A stretch of DNA of 32,952 nt from DATMTS01 sp035564555 (lineage in GTDB: Bacteria > Actinomycetota > Actinomycetes > Actinomycetales > Microbacteriaceae): the NCBI GenBank assembly GCA_035564555.1, contig DATMTS010000025.1:1-32952 (forward strand), read 5' to 3'. The position numbers were made by a program, and so were the translations under genes. The notes beneath the pieces are model-generated. The model was given only the letters and a program-made list of their open reading frames with translations, had not been told where the DNA came from and searched no databases. This document shows, piece after piece, positions 32,797 through 32,952 of this stretch (positions within the stretch are counted from its first letter, which is position 1; every line of letters starts with the position of its first letter).

Positions 32797-32952
32797 ATGA
32801 GCGAGGTGCCGATGCCCGATCCCGACCTGCCGAGCAGCGCGCGGGCCACCGAGGACGCGGCCCAGCCGGAGGCAGCACCGGCGGTCCCGGCCGCCACGCC
32901 GACCTCAGCAGGCGCGGCCGTCTCCGCCGCCGTGCCGACCTCAGCAGGCGGG
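32797..32952 (+). CDS. Start of an Ala/Pro-rich protein, cut by window end
   Basis: The frame from ATG 32797 stays open to the last base (52 codons) and codes a low-complexity Ala/Pro/Glu-rich N-terminus (MSEVPMPDPDLP then AAQPEAAPAVP). ATG 32812 is an alternative with GAGG seven nt before it. A 17-bp sequence is repeated 36 bp apart (32898-32914, 32934-32950), so the tail copy coding PTSAG is repeated. Function cannot be assigned from this piece. Confidence 0.55.
   Translation, partial: MSEVPMPDPDLPSSARATEDAAQPEAAPAVPAATPTSAGAAVSAAVPTSAGG

Noticed and set aside
1..32952. CRISPR, prophage, insertion sequence, tRNA or rRNA
   Set aside because: No regular spaced repeats, transposase or integrase motifs, or tRNA-like cloverleaf was seen on reading both strands.

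Overview
The window is GC-rich, with mostly gapless gene packing, many GTG starts, leaderless promoters, an actinobacterial NucS mismatch endonuclease, a PcaD-PcaC fusion and a Corynebacterium-type aspartate aminotransferase. Together these point to an actinobacterial chromosome, most likely a Microbacteriaceae-like organism. I see no tRNA, rRNA, CRISPR array, phage gene, transposase or integrase.

Layout. 1-3114: aldo/keto reductase, then a MerR regulator divergent from a SulP anion transporter across a 22-bp imperfect palindrome. 3115-3432: gap holding a probable decayed gene end. 3433-13483: an aromatic-catabolism island with an MFS permease, an IclR regulator and the operon pobA-pcaH-pcaG-pcaB-pcaL-pcaI-pcaJ-pcaF. 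This operon would take 4-hydroxybenzoate through protocatechuate and 3-oxoadipate to succinyl-CoA and acetyl-CoA. 13524-14756: a VOC protein and HxlR regulator operon behind clustered palindromes. 14763-17066: a secreted DUF1023-type alpha/beta hydrolase divergent from a PAP2 membrane phosphatase. 17119-18021: a zinc-ribbon protein fused to a Vsr-like nuclease domain. 18034-23884: small membrane protein, phosphotransferase, a YdeI-family gene broken by one amber codon, an EEP hydrolase, a YcaQ-like protein, a MaoC protein and AspT. 23905-26810: DHA2-type MFS, then a usp-crcB-crcB operon (fluoride export). 26978-29717: a three-gene operon of type III polyketide synthase, ICMT-like methyltransferase and FAD oxidoreductase, in the arrangement of the Streptomyces srsABC phenolic-lipid genes. 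29734-32583: HAD phosphatase, NucS, an intergenic repeat cluster and a YbjJ-like MFS. 32797 to the end: the start of an Ala/Pro-rich protein cut by the window edge, with a perfect 22-bp palindrome upstream.

Overall the region is ordinary actinobacterial accessory metabolism. I did not find a convincing new multi-gene system. The most notable items are the single-codon YdeI pseudogene, the set of eight TANNNT leaderless promoters (including one very compact divergent pair), the zinc-ribbon/Vsr-like fusion, the Q-to-K change in the YcaQ-like motif, and several undescribed palindromes that predict specific regulators.
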